A program made the position numbers and the translations under genes. Of a DNA stretch of 64,000 nucleotides, positions 1 through 12,800 are shown in pieces. This DNA is from Bugulina stolonifera (Eukaryota; Bryozoa; Gymnolaemata; Cheilostomatida; Bugulidae). The notes beneath the pieces were generated by a model. It did not search any database, was not told the origin of the DNA, and saw nothing but the letters and a program-made list of their open reading frames with translations. The DNA is taken from contig OW285193.1 in assembly GCA_935421135.1 (NCBI GenBank), positions 12,386,099-12,450,098 on the forward strand. Reading direction: 5' to 3'. Position 1 is the first letter of the stretch. Each line of letters begins with the position of its first letter.

Positions 1-865
1 TAGAATGACAAAGCTGTCTGCGTCAGTGTGTTATGCAAAATCTCAACCCCAAGTCTTCGATATGATATATCATGCAGATTGTATGCACATCTCACCTCTT
101 CTCTTGCTTTTATAGCCTGTGGTTCTTTATTTAAACATTGTTCACCTTAGTGTTTAGTGAACGAGTCTAATAAGAATCGTACTGTTCAACTGTTTTTTGG
201 TACATTATGTGATAGACAGACTATATTACATGTACATGTATAATTTAGTACATTATGCTGTCTTACTTCCCTAAGTAGTGTTCTCATTCAGTCCTGCCTA
301 CATATACATATTTTTTAATTATAGCCCTTAATTATAGTCTACTCCTCTGGTCATTTGAAAAATCACCAATTATAACTATTTTATGTAAAATTTACTTGAG
401 TCTAAATTTAGCAGAAAGTGTTCCACACTCGTCACTATTCACATAGCAACATAGCATGCATGAGATGCAGGTGCATGTCTTTAACACGGCTGGGTGTGGT
501 GTTGTATTTGTTTAGTCTAACAGTAAAGAATCACGCAGTAATCAATTCTTTCACACTTGGTTACTAGTGGGATGACGGAAATGCCAAGGGTGTCTAAAGT
601 TCACCATCCCTTCTGGGACTTCCCAATTAATACAAGATAGAGAAAAGCAATACATCGCTGTTAACAATCATCAATTGCTTGTTAAGATAATTTGCACCTC
701 CTGAAGATATAAATATAACTTCGGAAATCAAATACTGAAAAAACTTTAAATACCATGACTGTAAACTATGTAAATTTATGATTTTGATGTCTGAAATAAT
801 GTTATGTCTTGAAAGTTTGCCCAAGTCTCAGCAATGATTACACTTTATATATGGTTTGTTTACAG
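1..865. other. Upstream/intronic DNA before first recognised DCX-EMAP exon
   Basis: AT-rich non-coding sequence. The first recognisable exon of the downstream gene begins after a polypyrimidine acceptor ending at 865, so this stretch is probably intron and/or promoter of that gene. An in-frame ATG at 851-853 could instead serve as an unspliced start, but it lies inside the acceptor tract. I see no convincing 5' exon here. Confidence 0.5.
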
Positions 866-3800
866 AATGGTTCCGTGAAAGACAACCTTTGGGGAACAGA
901 CGTCGATTATTATAGCCCGAGACGTTATGATGATTCAATAGATTATTCCAGATTTGAGTCTTCCAATAACAATGATTTAGATGAGTCGTTTGACGTACCT
1001 TTGCCTCAATCTCAACCTAAACTAAGCAAACGGTAAATCTATGATGCGATGGGTATCACTCCATCAACTACAACCATGATTAACCATTTGTACTAAATAT
1101 TGAGTCATAACTGTTAACGAGTATCACCTATACATACATGTAATTAGGATTTTTATTTGATTTTAGCATTTTATTAGTTTTTTTCAGATTGCAATTCAAC
1201 TATCATATCCTATAGTATGAAAGTGAGCATTTCAATACTGTGGGATATGATACTGTTAAGTCTGTCGTACCAAAGTGATCAGTTAACCGGCTGGTTGGCA
1301 GATTGCGGAGGTAATGTAAAAATAAAGAGTGCCGAATGCATACCATTAATTACTAAAATTATTATTTGTTTTCCACAGAGGTAAGCTGGTCATGTTCTAC
1401 AAGAGTGGAGACAAACACTATAAAGGTCTAAATATAACAGTAAATCAGAAACAGTTTCCTAGAATTGAAGCTTTGTTGGACTTCTTGAGCTCCAAGCTGC
1501 CAACAACCACTGGCCTGAAAACGGTCTTCTCATGGCCAAATGGAAAGGTAAACCAATTCTTTTTCTAGACCAAGCAGCTGTTACCACAATAAAAACATTC
1601 TGAGTTCTAAGTCATTTAAGACTATTGGGTATGTTTGGATTGCCAATATAACTCTGAGCTAAGAAATGGTCACAGTTCTCAGCCTAAGGACTACAATCAA
1701 TTTCCAAAATAGCCACCGTTCTCCTTGAGGATTCGGAACCTTGGCTATTATTAATGAAAGGTTTGGAACTCTGGGTGTATAATTCTGATATTTTTACAGT
1801 TCAACAGCTAAAAGTAAAAATATTTTATTACATAAGTGTTCAATGTATACAGCCTCATTATAAGTTCAGTTATAGCAGTAATTGAGACTCTCCAAGGCTC
1901 TTCTATTCCTAAAGAAACGTGTGCAAACTAGAAGATATAATCACTGTATCTGTCATGATAACATTGTTATTATCTAGGTTTACTGAACTTTTGAGATCCT
2001 CCAGCTAATCTTAATTTTATTGTTATTAGTTACAATATTGATCTTGCAATAAGTGGCTGACCTCACAATCATTACAGATTTGAACTGATATCACCAATAG
2101 TATAGCAATATACAGTTCCGTTCATTCAATGCAGAAATGAAGTACAAGACGTTACGATGTTGACCGACCCTATTATGACCCAATTAGTAGTTCTCTTAGT
2201 TTGAGTATTCACCGAGAAGTACAGAAATTACTTGTGCATCACAGCTCACACATTTAACCAATAATATCTTTGAAACTTGTTAGCATTTACCAGGGAGACG
2301 GTGTTGCCATTATATTCAGGATAAGGGGGAGGTATTATGCTATAGTTATGCTTTGAGGTTTTATGCTCATATCTAACTTATTAGTTACTGATTTCTATAT
2401 TTTAGCAAATATATGAGATTAAAGACTTTCTGATAGGACAGGTGTACGTGTGTTCTGATACCATGAGGCTAAACAGATCAATAGACTATGGAGAGATCAA
2501 ACCAACTGTAAGTTCAAAGGTCATACAAGTATTATATACGCACATGTATTTCAAAAAATATTTGAGTGTTGCATATACAAATGGATGTTACAGTGTGTAT
2601 TAATGCCTCAATTGCACATGTAGCTTGTTGTTTCCACTGTACGTGTATATATAAAACCTGAGTGTAAGGTGTACAAGCGGTATGTAAACCGTCCTTCTCA
2701 TAAATCAGGTGTGGCACAACAAGAAAATGTCGGCCGTCAAATTTAGAAGGGATGAGAATGAACTGCTACAGTACACCAGGGATCCTCAGCCAGCTTTAGG
2801 AACTAATGCTAAACCACGTGTTCTCACTATTATATCCAATGTGGACAGGAGCAGTAAAGAAAAGGTGGGTAATAATATGATAATGCAAATTAGCTACACT
2901 GTTGCAACACTTAGCAAAATTGTGAGAAAGCAATTCTATGCTGTACTTATAGGTCGGGAACTAAATAGCAGCGGCCGACATGTCAAGCCCCTACGATTTT
3001 GTCATGTTGGTATTTTGTCTTGTTGTCCAATGTATTAGTTGAGCACTATTGAATGTTCTGCTATGTTGGCAGGTGATGCTGAACCCCCAAACCAATCAGA
3101 CGTTTGAGGAGATACTACATGATATTGGTAACATGGTGACTATAGACAACCCCCCTGTTACTGGTCTCTTTACAGAACGGAAGCCTCATAAAAAGGTAAA
3201 CTAGAGGCATTAGTTGCTGCCCTTTCTCTGTGTCTATATTGTGTTAAAGATCATACATTTCTACAGACTTAGTTTTAGATAAATTAATTGTTGTATTACA
3301 AGATTCATCAGATGAAACATGTATTGAATTGAATTCCATGCTAAATCTCAAGTCAAAACAAGGCTACGATATAGTATTATGATTTCAGCTTAATATCACT
3401 CTGTAACCTTGTTTTGGATTAATCGATAAAATGCAGTTGCAATTTTTTGTTCTCTCCTAGAAAGCAGTGGGCTACTCATGTGTCTAAATCCATCTAGACT
3501 AGCAAACAGTGTTGTAATATAATTGTAATCTAAGAGATCAGTTAATTATACTATTTTGAATGTGTTTTAGGTCTTTAGTTTCTCACAGCTCTTCAAAGAC
3601 TTCAAGGACCATGAAAACTTCTTAGCTGTTGGCAGAGAGTTGGTGCCGGTGGATAACCGACGAAAAGTACCCAAGAGCACACAATCAGATACTGCCCTTA
3701 CCTTTAAACCCGCTGCAAAGAAGGTAGTCTCCAAGAAGAATGCTACTAAACGCTTCCAAAGGCCAAAAGGTGATCTTGATTCAGCTGAATTATCCGTGTT

Positions 3801-6800
3801 ATGTATTGATACTAATTATTTTTCCATGTGTTTGTAATCTTGTGATTGAAAAATTTAATCTTATAAAATATCTCTTTACCAGAAATTATGATCTCATATA
3901 TTTACTTCCGAGAGTGTAACCCTATACATCCTTTCCTTAGACTTTAGCCCTATTTATTATTTTCTTAGACTGTGATTCTATGTATTCTCTCCGTAGACTA
4001 TGATAGTGACTCGGACGATATCCCTCCCAGGACTAATTTATCTGTTCCTGCTGGGCAGCCATCTTTATTCAGTCGTATGGGTCCGGCTGCTCCCAGACGT
4101 TTCCCAAGACCTCCTCTCTCCCCAAAACAAAATGGAGTTACCAACAACCTCATTAAGAAGCCGCTGAAGGACTACCACACGATACGCATTGATGTCCATA
4201 ACCAGCGGAGAGGTGAGCATCGACAATACAAAATCGTCTAAATATTTTTGACAGTGTGGAAGCTATGAGCAGCTTATAGCTTGAGCTCCAACATCAATTT
4301 TTCTAGATTCTGGTAGTAATTGACTAAACTTTTGTTCGAACTCTTCAGCCCATTAGGCTACTACTGAACACATCCTCTGTCATCAATGCTTGCTATAAAA
4401 TCATTTAAATCGTAAAATTATCATCAACATCGCTGCTTCTGATAGTTGAATTCATTGCTGAACTATATTATTTGAGTTTAAACTGAGGCTCATGTATGGC
4501 TGCTTTTTGGTGTCTTTATCCTAAAAAGTGTGCTATTTGAAACATTAAATTTGAAACTCCATTATTCCCATTTTCAAAATCTATATGTCTTCCTATATTT
4601 TCACTCAATCTATTGCGTCATGTTCAGGTTAATTAGGGCACTTGCGTCATCACTGTTATACTCTTACTCTGACCTCTATTTTACAATGCTTATGTAGGTT
4701 CACTGGGGACAGGCAGAGGTAATGTTTATTCTATGCTTATCCCTACCACCTTATCACAGCAACAAGTATCACAGTTTAAAAAGTAGATAATCGTGTTCTA
4801 ATTTTTCGCAATAACCCAGCACTTGACCATTATCACACAAGTTGTGTACTTAATCAATGCTTCCTAACCAATAACACTTCATTGATTATGCTCATCTGCA
4901 AACTTAACCTGGGTTCTACGTTCAACGTAGGGGATTATAATGTGAGGTTAGTTACTCTAGAACTTGGGCAATATTATTACACATATGTTATTAGTATTGA
5001 TACTTTATGTTAACTGCCAATAATATACAGTACAAAGTAGAGAATGTAGGTTTGTTTAGATGGGCCTAGATATTTAATCTAATATTATTTTACTGTAATG
5101 TAACGTACCGGAATGCGATGCAATGTAATGTAATGTAATGTAATGTAGTGTAATGTACTGTAATTTACTGTAATGTACTGTAATGTAATGTAATGTAATG
5201 TAATGTAGTGTAATGTAATGTACTGTAATTTACTGTAATGTAATGTAATGTACTGTAATGTACTGTTATGTAATGTAATGTAGTGTAATGTAGTGTAATG
5301 TAGTGTAATGTAATGTAATGTAGTGTAATGTACTGTAATTTACTGTAATGTACTGTAATGTAATGCAATGTTATGTAATGTAGTGTAATGCAATGTAATG
5401 TAATGTAGTGTAATTTACTGTACTATCATGTCATATAATAATTGGTTACTTTACAAAGGGGTGATGTAGTACACTGTATTGTAATGTGATCTATTGCTGC
5501 ACTGTATAATGTACTGTGCGATTGCAGAAGATTCACCCATCCTTGTGTTATATGATACGCATGGCACTTTTGAGCATGGTAAACTTAATTCACTGCACAT
5601 AATTATATTCTAAAAGCATCTTTATTTTTATTATTGTTGCTATAATTTTTATAGTTATTAAAATATAATCTTTATAGAAACTACACAACACATCATAATA
5701 GATTAGATGATGTGCTGTGTAGTATTCTGTGACGCATTTTCATCTACAAAATTGTACATTTGTATACCCTGACTGCTATAGTTTGTATTTTTTGTTAGCA
5801 GGTTAAGTGCTTAAGCTCCTCTTACTGAAACTCATTTACACTGTGACACCCCCCCCCCACCCTCTTCCTCATTTCCTCTCCTAGATGAGAATTCAGCTAT
5901 GCATTAGTTTTTCATGAATGTATTTACTGTATAGAGTTCTACACTCCCTCCAACTACCAGAGATCAGATGGTAAGAGACCAGATAAGAAGTTACAGCTGG
6001 AGTGGGTTTATGGATATCGTGGTAGGGATGCGAGGAATAACTTGTATGTGCTGCCATCTGGTGAGATATTGTACTACGTAGCCAGCGTAGCTGTCCTCTA
6101 CGACAGGAAGAAGGATAGGCAGAGGCACTATGTCGGCCACAATGAAGATATTACGAGGTACAGTCTGTAATAGTGGTTTGTAGTTCCTGAAATAATATTG
6201 TTATTTAGGATCCCTAACTTTATTCGTATTTCCTGTGATAGATTTACAGTTTAGTCCCAGATCCATGCTTATTTTGTTTTTAAATTAGGGCTCCTACGAG
6301 CATGAAAACCTGGACCTACTACCATTTCTGGATTATTTTTATAAATATTATTATACATTTTTATATTTTGGTTTACTTCTCATATTTCAATGCATATCCA
6401 TCCATTGCATCGAAATATTAGGATTAAATCAAAATATAAAAATGCGTTTTGTCTTGTTATTCATTGTTATACAAGTATATTCATATAGCTACACAGTGAA
6501 TAATATTATTAACTGTGAACTGTATTCCCTAGTATGGTGCTGCACCCCAACCAGTTCTGTGTAGCCTCAGGTCAGGCTAGTGGAACAAATAGACAGGAAA
6601 CCGCTGCACATATAAGGATATGGGATGCTAGGTCACTAGTCACTTATGCTATCTTGGGATTTGGAGTCTTTCAAGTGGCTGTAGGGAGTCTGGCTTTCTC
6701 TGTGGAGGTAAGAATACATTGAGCAAGGATAAATATCAATCACCTTATATGTAAATGATTGTATAATTATGTAGATTTACTTTTATATTTTTCTGCTTAT

Positions 6801-9800
6801 AAATTGTTGCCTATACATGTATATTATACAATGTTTTAGCTCAGCCTAGAAGAAATACAATAATTATGGTAGCAAATTACCTATCATAATATCATAAAAT
6901 ATTATGGTTATTATACAATCATGTGATTATTGATAATCATACATGTATAAAATATACTTAATAATTTACTGATATTACTGTTCGTGTTATGACATGCTGT
7001 GATAGTGTAATATAATTCATAATGGCGTTTTATAGACCAATAACACGTCTTATGTAATGTACCTTCAGAGTGATGGTCAGTATCTGTTAGCTATAGACGA
7101 GAGTGACAAGCATATTCTCAGCGTGTGGTCCTGGCAAGAGGAGCAGGTTGTCGTTAAAACAGCAGTAAGTGTCTGGGCAATAAGATGTTCTAAAAGAACG
7201 TACAAGTGCTTGTTTATTTTGCTTCCCAGTGTTTACATGGGTAAAGTAAGGATAATCATCATGTATTATTCCAAGTAAATTAGTCTGTAAGTTTTTTAAA
7301 ACTTTTCTATAAAGGTAGCCAGCTGCTGAGATGCTATATAACGATATTATCTTTGTTTCACCTTAGTTGGTAAATGATCCTGACTTCCGTCTGTTCGGGG
7401 TATGTATCTCCCTTGCGACTGTGTTGTATGATTCCATTGGCTTTGCTTTATAGACATCACTGTTTGCTTTTAGCGATACAACAGTCTGGATACCTGTATT
7501 GATTTTATGCAAATTTAGTTATGATTTCCATTTTATTTTGTGCCGTTAGATTTGTATTGTTTAGAAGATGCTTGCTGAAACCATTGTTGTAGTACCAATT
7601 GTAAACAAATAGATAGATACATTTCACAACTGTTGTGTTAATGATACCTATATAGAATAATGTTATATCACTCCCAAGTACTATCCCGGTATTGATTCTT
7701 CTAATGGGCTGTTAAGTATTATTCAGACAAGAATCAGTGTCACAAAACCTTTGTTGTTTGACATAGACTATTATTTTGTTATTTTTTGTAGCACAATTAG
7801 CGAAAATTGGATGTTATGTATTTTGTAATTGTGTGCCTGGAGTTGTCTTCTTTCTGTGTAGACTAACAGTGATACAGTAGTGTGGGGAGCCTTCCATCCT
7901 TTAGATGATAGAATTATAGTAACGTATGGTAAGCAGCATATCTACTTCTGGAAGCTCTTCTATGATGGCTCCAGCTCTACTCGTCTGCTTAGAGACAAAC
8001 TGTCCGGAATATTCCAGGTAAGTCTATCGACAAGCTAATTTAGTCAAATGTTTTTGATTAAATATTAAATAGTCCTACATGCTCCCTCTTTCAAGAAACA
8101 TGAATTTTATTTTGCTATTTTAAATTTATCAATATGATTCATGTCCAAATTTCTAATTTTTGGAACACGATTTGCAAGCAGATGTACATTTAGAATTTAG
8201 GTTAGTCAATAGCCTGTAAACCAGCAACTCACTAATGGGGTCCAAAGTGTATATCAAGTCGACACACATTTTCACATTAAGTTCTCAATTTAGATGATTA
8301 TGTCCTCAGTATTCAGTAATATTTTTTTTGTTTTAAAAAACAATTCTCTTAAATGTGTATTTCTCAGCTATATTATACTTACAAGCAATGATACCCAAAA
8401 AATTTTGCTCTCAGAACTAAACAATTTGTTTTAGGGAGATGTACCAAAGTTTATAACATCTGTGTGTTTTACTCCGGATGGTGACGTGCTGTCAGGTGAC
8501 TCTAGTGGTAACATCACTCTCTGGGCTCAGGATACTTCTGGAGCTTTCACAGTTAGTAGACGACCCACTGCTAACCTTCGCCAGGCCCACAGGAAGTATG
8601 TAGTTAAGCTACTAGCATATATCTTGTTGTTAACATCCTGAATGTTTGTATATGATAGGACGGGTTGGAGAAAACTGTTGGCATAGGAGATTGTATAGCA
8701 GGAGCCATTCATGTGAAAGCAGAGGGAGATTCAGTATTTATTTGTTGTGTGTAATTTGTACCAAAATCTTATTTGAAAATGAAAGAATATCTGTGAGCTA
8801 GTGGTATACTGCATGTACAATGTATGGTTTTTGAAGCTACATGTACATAAGTAATCATGCATCATTAATGTGTCTAAAAATGTCTCATTACATACTGTAA
8901 TTATTATGTGAAATCTTTGCCTACCGATAAACCGTTTGAACAATCGTTTATTTTGATGGTTTGACTGATGAGCACCATACACTCATGTAAACTGGTGGTG
9001 TAGTCATTATAATGCAATCACTGTCGGTAGTAGTAAGAATTAAGATGGTTGCCTTTGTTTTATTCTTCTCTCTACCAGTGATTGGATAGTAATATCAGTG
9101 TTATAATGTGTGTACTTTTATTATAGGTCAGTTTTCTGTCTCCACATGTTCTCTGATGGCACTTTCATATCTGGAGGAGGGCATGAGATCAAGAAATGGG
9201 ACAGTCAATATAAGTGTAAGGACTCCAAGAAGTTAGCAGGTATGGTTCTTTGGCTATATCTTGGGCTCCTTGAAACTAGACTTGGTTATAACTGCACCAA
9301 TGGGAACAGAATAGATACAGGATGCATAGCCTTATTATTATAGCAGAGGCTAACATGATGTAAATATAGTGCTCCAAGACTATCAAGTATGAAGTGTAGC
9401 ATTTGGAATGTTTTATTAGTGTTCACCACACTTGTTTGATCATGGTGAAGCGAAAAGCCTGAGTCTGAAGCCAGAGCCATAGAATTTTATGGCATTGAAC
9501 AACTACTTACAGCATATTGTACATCGGAAGAAATCTGATTAACTGCAATATTCTAGTGTGTTTCTGGCTAAGTAACAATCCAAATAGTCTACCTAGATGG
9601 CTGCTTAATAATTTATAGCTCATGGTGATATTTATTTGTTGTAGAACAATACGGGTTTGTCAGAACATTGATTCCCATGAGAGAGGACTCTGTGGACTAT
9701 GGTTTGTACGTTGGCACAACCAAAAACTGTTTACTCGATGGTAACTGGGATGAAAAATTCAGAACAGTTGTTGTTGTAAGTATTGGCTAATTCACATAAA

Positions 9801-12800
9801 CAATGCCATGTACATGTATATACATGTACATGCATGTATTATGCATGAATACATGTACATCTACAGAGATGTGTAGTACATGTACATGTATATATTATAT
9901 ATGCACACGCATAAAACACATACAGTATACATAACAGTGCATTTGATGCATGTGCCAATATCTTGTATGTACATTGGAGACAAGCTTATTGTCAGGGGCA
10001 CTGTGTTTGGGTGTTTCATTTTTTGAGGCCAGAAAAGTACACAGGCTTCTATTATGAAATACACTTATAAACACCAAGTTTGCTGCTATATCAAAATAAT
10101 ATCCATTTCAAATATCATCTTCAATATTTATAATCTTTTTGTTCTAGCTATTTAAACTGTTACGTTCAACAAAAATCATATCTCAGGTGGTAAGTGTTAT
10201 ACTTACTCAAATTAATGATTTTTTTTATTTTAAAATGTTTAAATTTGAAACTGAAATCAATATTGTATGAATAATTCAACATGCCTTTGTATCTCACCAA
10301 TGATACATGTAGAATAACTGTATGGCAGCCATACTTGTATAGGCAGCCAATAGCAACAGAGTTTAGTGAAAGCTGCGATTTCAAACTAAACAAGTTGTTT
10401 AGGTTGAATAATATATTCTTTTATCATAATAGTAAAGCACTTGTGATAGCTATTGAACATTGGCTTTTATTGTTTGTGAAGCCCTGGGGATTCCATGCAC
10501 TTGAATCAATGGAGCCAAATATCTGTGCCCTGGCAATACCATTCCCTTGATTATTTAAAAATTCTTAACCAAATGCTATTTTAGTTTTCAGCTAACACTA
10601 GAACATTTCTTACAGTCATGATTTGTTATTTGTATTGCAATGCCAAAAGAAAAAAGTGTTAGTAACTATTCCATCATAATATAATAATGTTGAATTAAAC
10701 TAGTGTAAACTTGCTCCTTCTTTGTAGGGTCACAGTGAGGAATTGTGGGCTTTATCCAACCACCCTCAAGAACATACATTTGTCACTGCAGGCTATGATC
10801 ATTCAGTGTGTAAATGGTCAGCCGTCAGCCATAAACTCATATGGAAGACAGTAGTTGAGGTAATTATCTAATAACTAATTATAACCATGTACATGTAGTT
10901 TGATGTGCCTATCTAGGGTGTAGCTAGCAGACTTAAGCATAATTTACAGCTGTTTACTACATTATAAGCATGCATTATGGCAAAATAATGTTATGCAGTT
11001 TATCATACTGTATATAAATAAAAGAATGATACTTTCTTATGTAACAGCTTGAACTGTTTTAAATGTGTATGAATTGTATTATAATTATGATTTACATAAT
11101 TTTTATAAACATTATGACTTTTATGGCCTGTATTTATGTACAAATGGTTTCATATCTCTTTTAGAAACCGTGTCTGTCTGTGTGTCACAATGCTTCCGGC
11201 GACCTGCTGGTAATTGGTACATCAGAAGGAAGATTCATGGTTTTGGATGCTGTAGATGGTAGTCATGTAGCTACTATACAAGTTGGTAACGGAGCAGTTG
11301 ATTCCACCAAGTTTTCACCAGGTTCGTACAGTCAGTAGGTGTGGTTTATACAGTGTAGATTACGCTACACTGTCTGACCACTGTATCGTAGGTTTTTAGA
11401 CATCCGATATTTTAGGCACAGGATGACCAACTAGAAATTAGAAAGAGTTGTTTCCTAGAATGTTCTAGCACTAACAGGTGGCAGAAATTGACCATTTTTA
11501 ATTCGCATGTACATATTACAAAGTTTATATTGTAGTGTCAATACGGGTTGTTTTTATTGGGAAGAAATCGTCATTCCCTTCATTAAAAGGAAGGACAACT
11601 TCTGATTTATGCATAATCATTGTAATCAGAATCTTGGCTCTTTTCGTTCTATCTACTCTTCAATTTCTACCGACTCCCTGCTTAATAATTTCCGCCATTA
11701 TTTTATAAAATATTTGGTTTAGTTGTTTTTTATATTTTTTACTACTTAATTACCTCAATATTATAGTATCCCGGAAATCAACAATTAAAAGTGTGTGGTT
11801 GTATGCAACCCATGTGCAGATAATTATATGTTGTACTAACAGCTAAAAAGAAGGTAGCTCGAAGACGTTCAGACATAGCCTGTGTAGCGATGTCTCCAGG
11901 TAAAAGCTGCACTGCATGCGTAATGAGTTTGTACGTGCAACATGGTGCTTGATTGTGTGAATACTAAAATCCTTAGTTTACACTAACATCCCCTCTATAT
12001 CGTGTAGTTCTGGTGTGTATGCAATTTGTAGGGTGGTTTTGAATGAATGCGATTCCCTTTGGGGGTGGAGCCGGTGACGTTCCACCCCAGCTCCCTCCTC
12101 AAATGATTAGAATTGCTCCCATCTTTCTGCAGTGTAATTATATATATGACAAAATACCCATCAATTGAGCTAAGTAATTTGGCTCAACTAATTTGCACAA
12201 TATTTTAAAATATTATGAGGTGAAATTATATATTAAAAAATTCATTAATTGCAACATTGAGAAACATGAATATATTAGTATGTAATGGTATTTCTTCTGC
12301 TGGTGCTCTGTAAGTGTTATGGAATGGTGGTTACCTGTCAACAGACAACAATACTGACAGATTAAATTGTCAAGTATTTTGCTAAATTCCAAAATACAAT
12401 AAATTAAAAATTTGCATTATAATACTATATAATGCATGTAGTTTGTAAGATTTTCTGTAAAGGCAATGGTAGAAAGTTAACTGAAATGCTAGTTTATCTA
12501 GTCTGCCATGTTATAATTTAAGATATACGAGTGGTACAATGCACAGCACTGTAATCATTTCCTATATCAAGTGGCTCAATGTGCTAAGCCTTTTAGATAC
12601 ACCATCTTTTTACCCCATCATTTAGATTTTCCATCTGTCATGGCATTAGATCACACACTTGGCCAAATATGTTTCCTTTCGTGTCATGTATATACTCCTG
12701 TTTAGATGGACGATTACTAGCCATGGGAGCTCAAGACGGAAACATATACATATACAGCTTAGCAGACAGTGGGCAGTTCTTCAGGAAGTACAAGGAAGGC

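Noticed and set aside
851..865. ATG at 851 as the DCX-EMAP start
   Set aside because: It sits within the polypyrimidine-AG acceptor tract. Possible but less likely than an upstream exon, so left as uncertain.
5165..5368. Minus-strand frame of repeating His-Tyr-Ile/Thr-Leu
   Set aside because: Direct translation of the pentanucleotide array in an intron.
10149..10193. Extra DCX-EMAP exon between exons 17 and 18
   Set aside because: It has a possible acceptor and donor, but exons 17 and 18 join directly in phase across a conserved blade ([13 protein letters not shown]), so an insertion there is unlikely.
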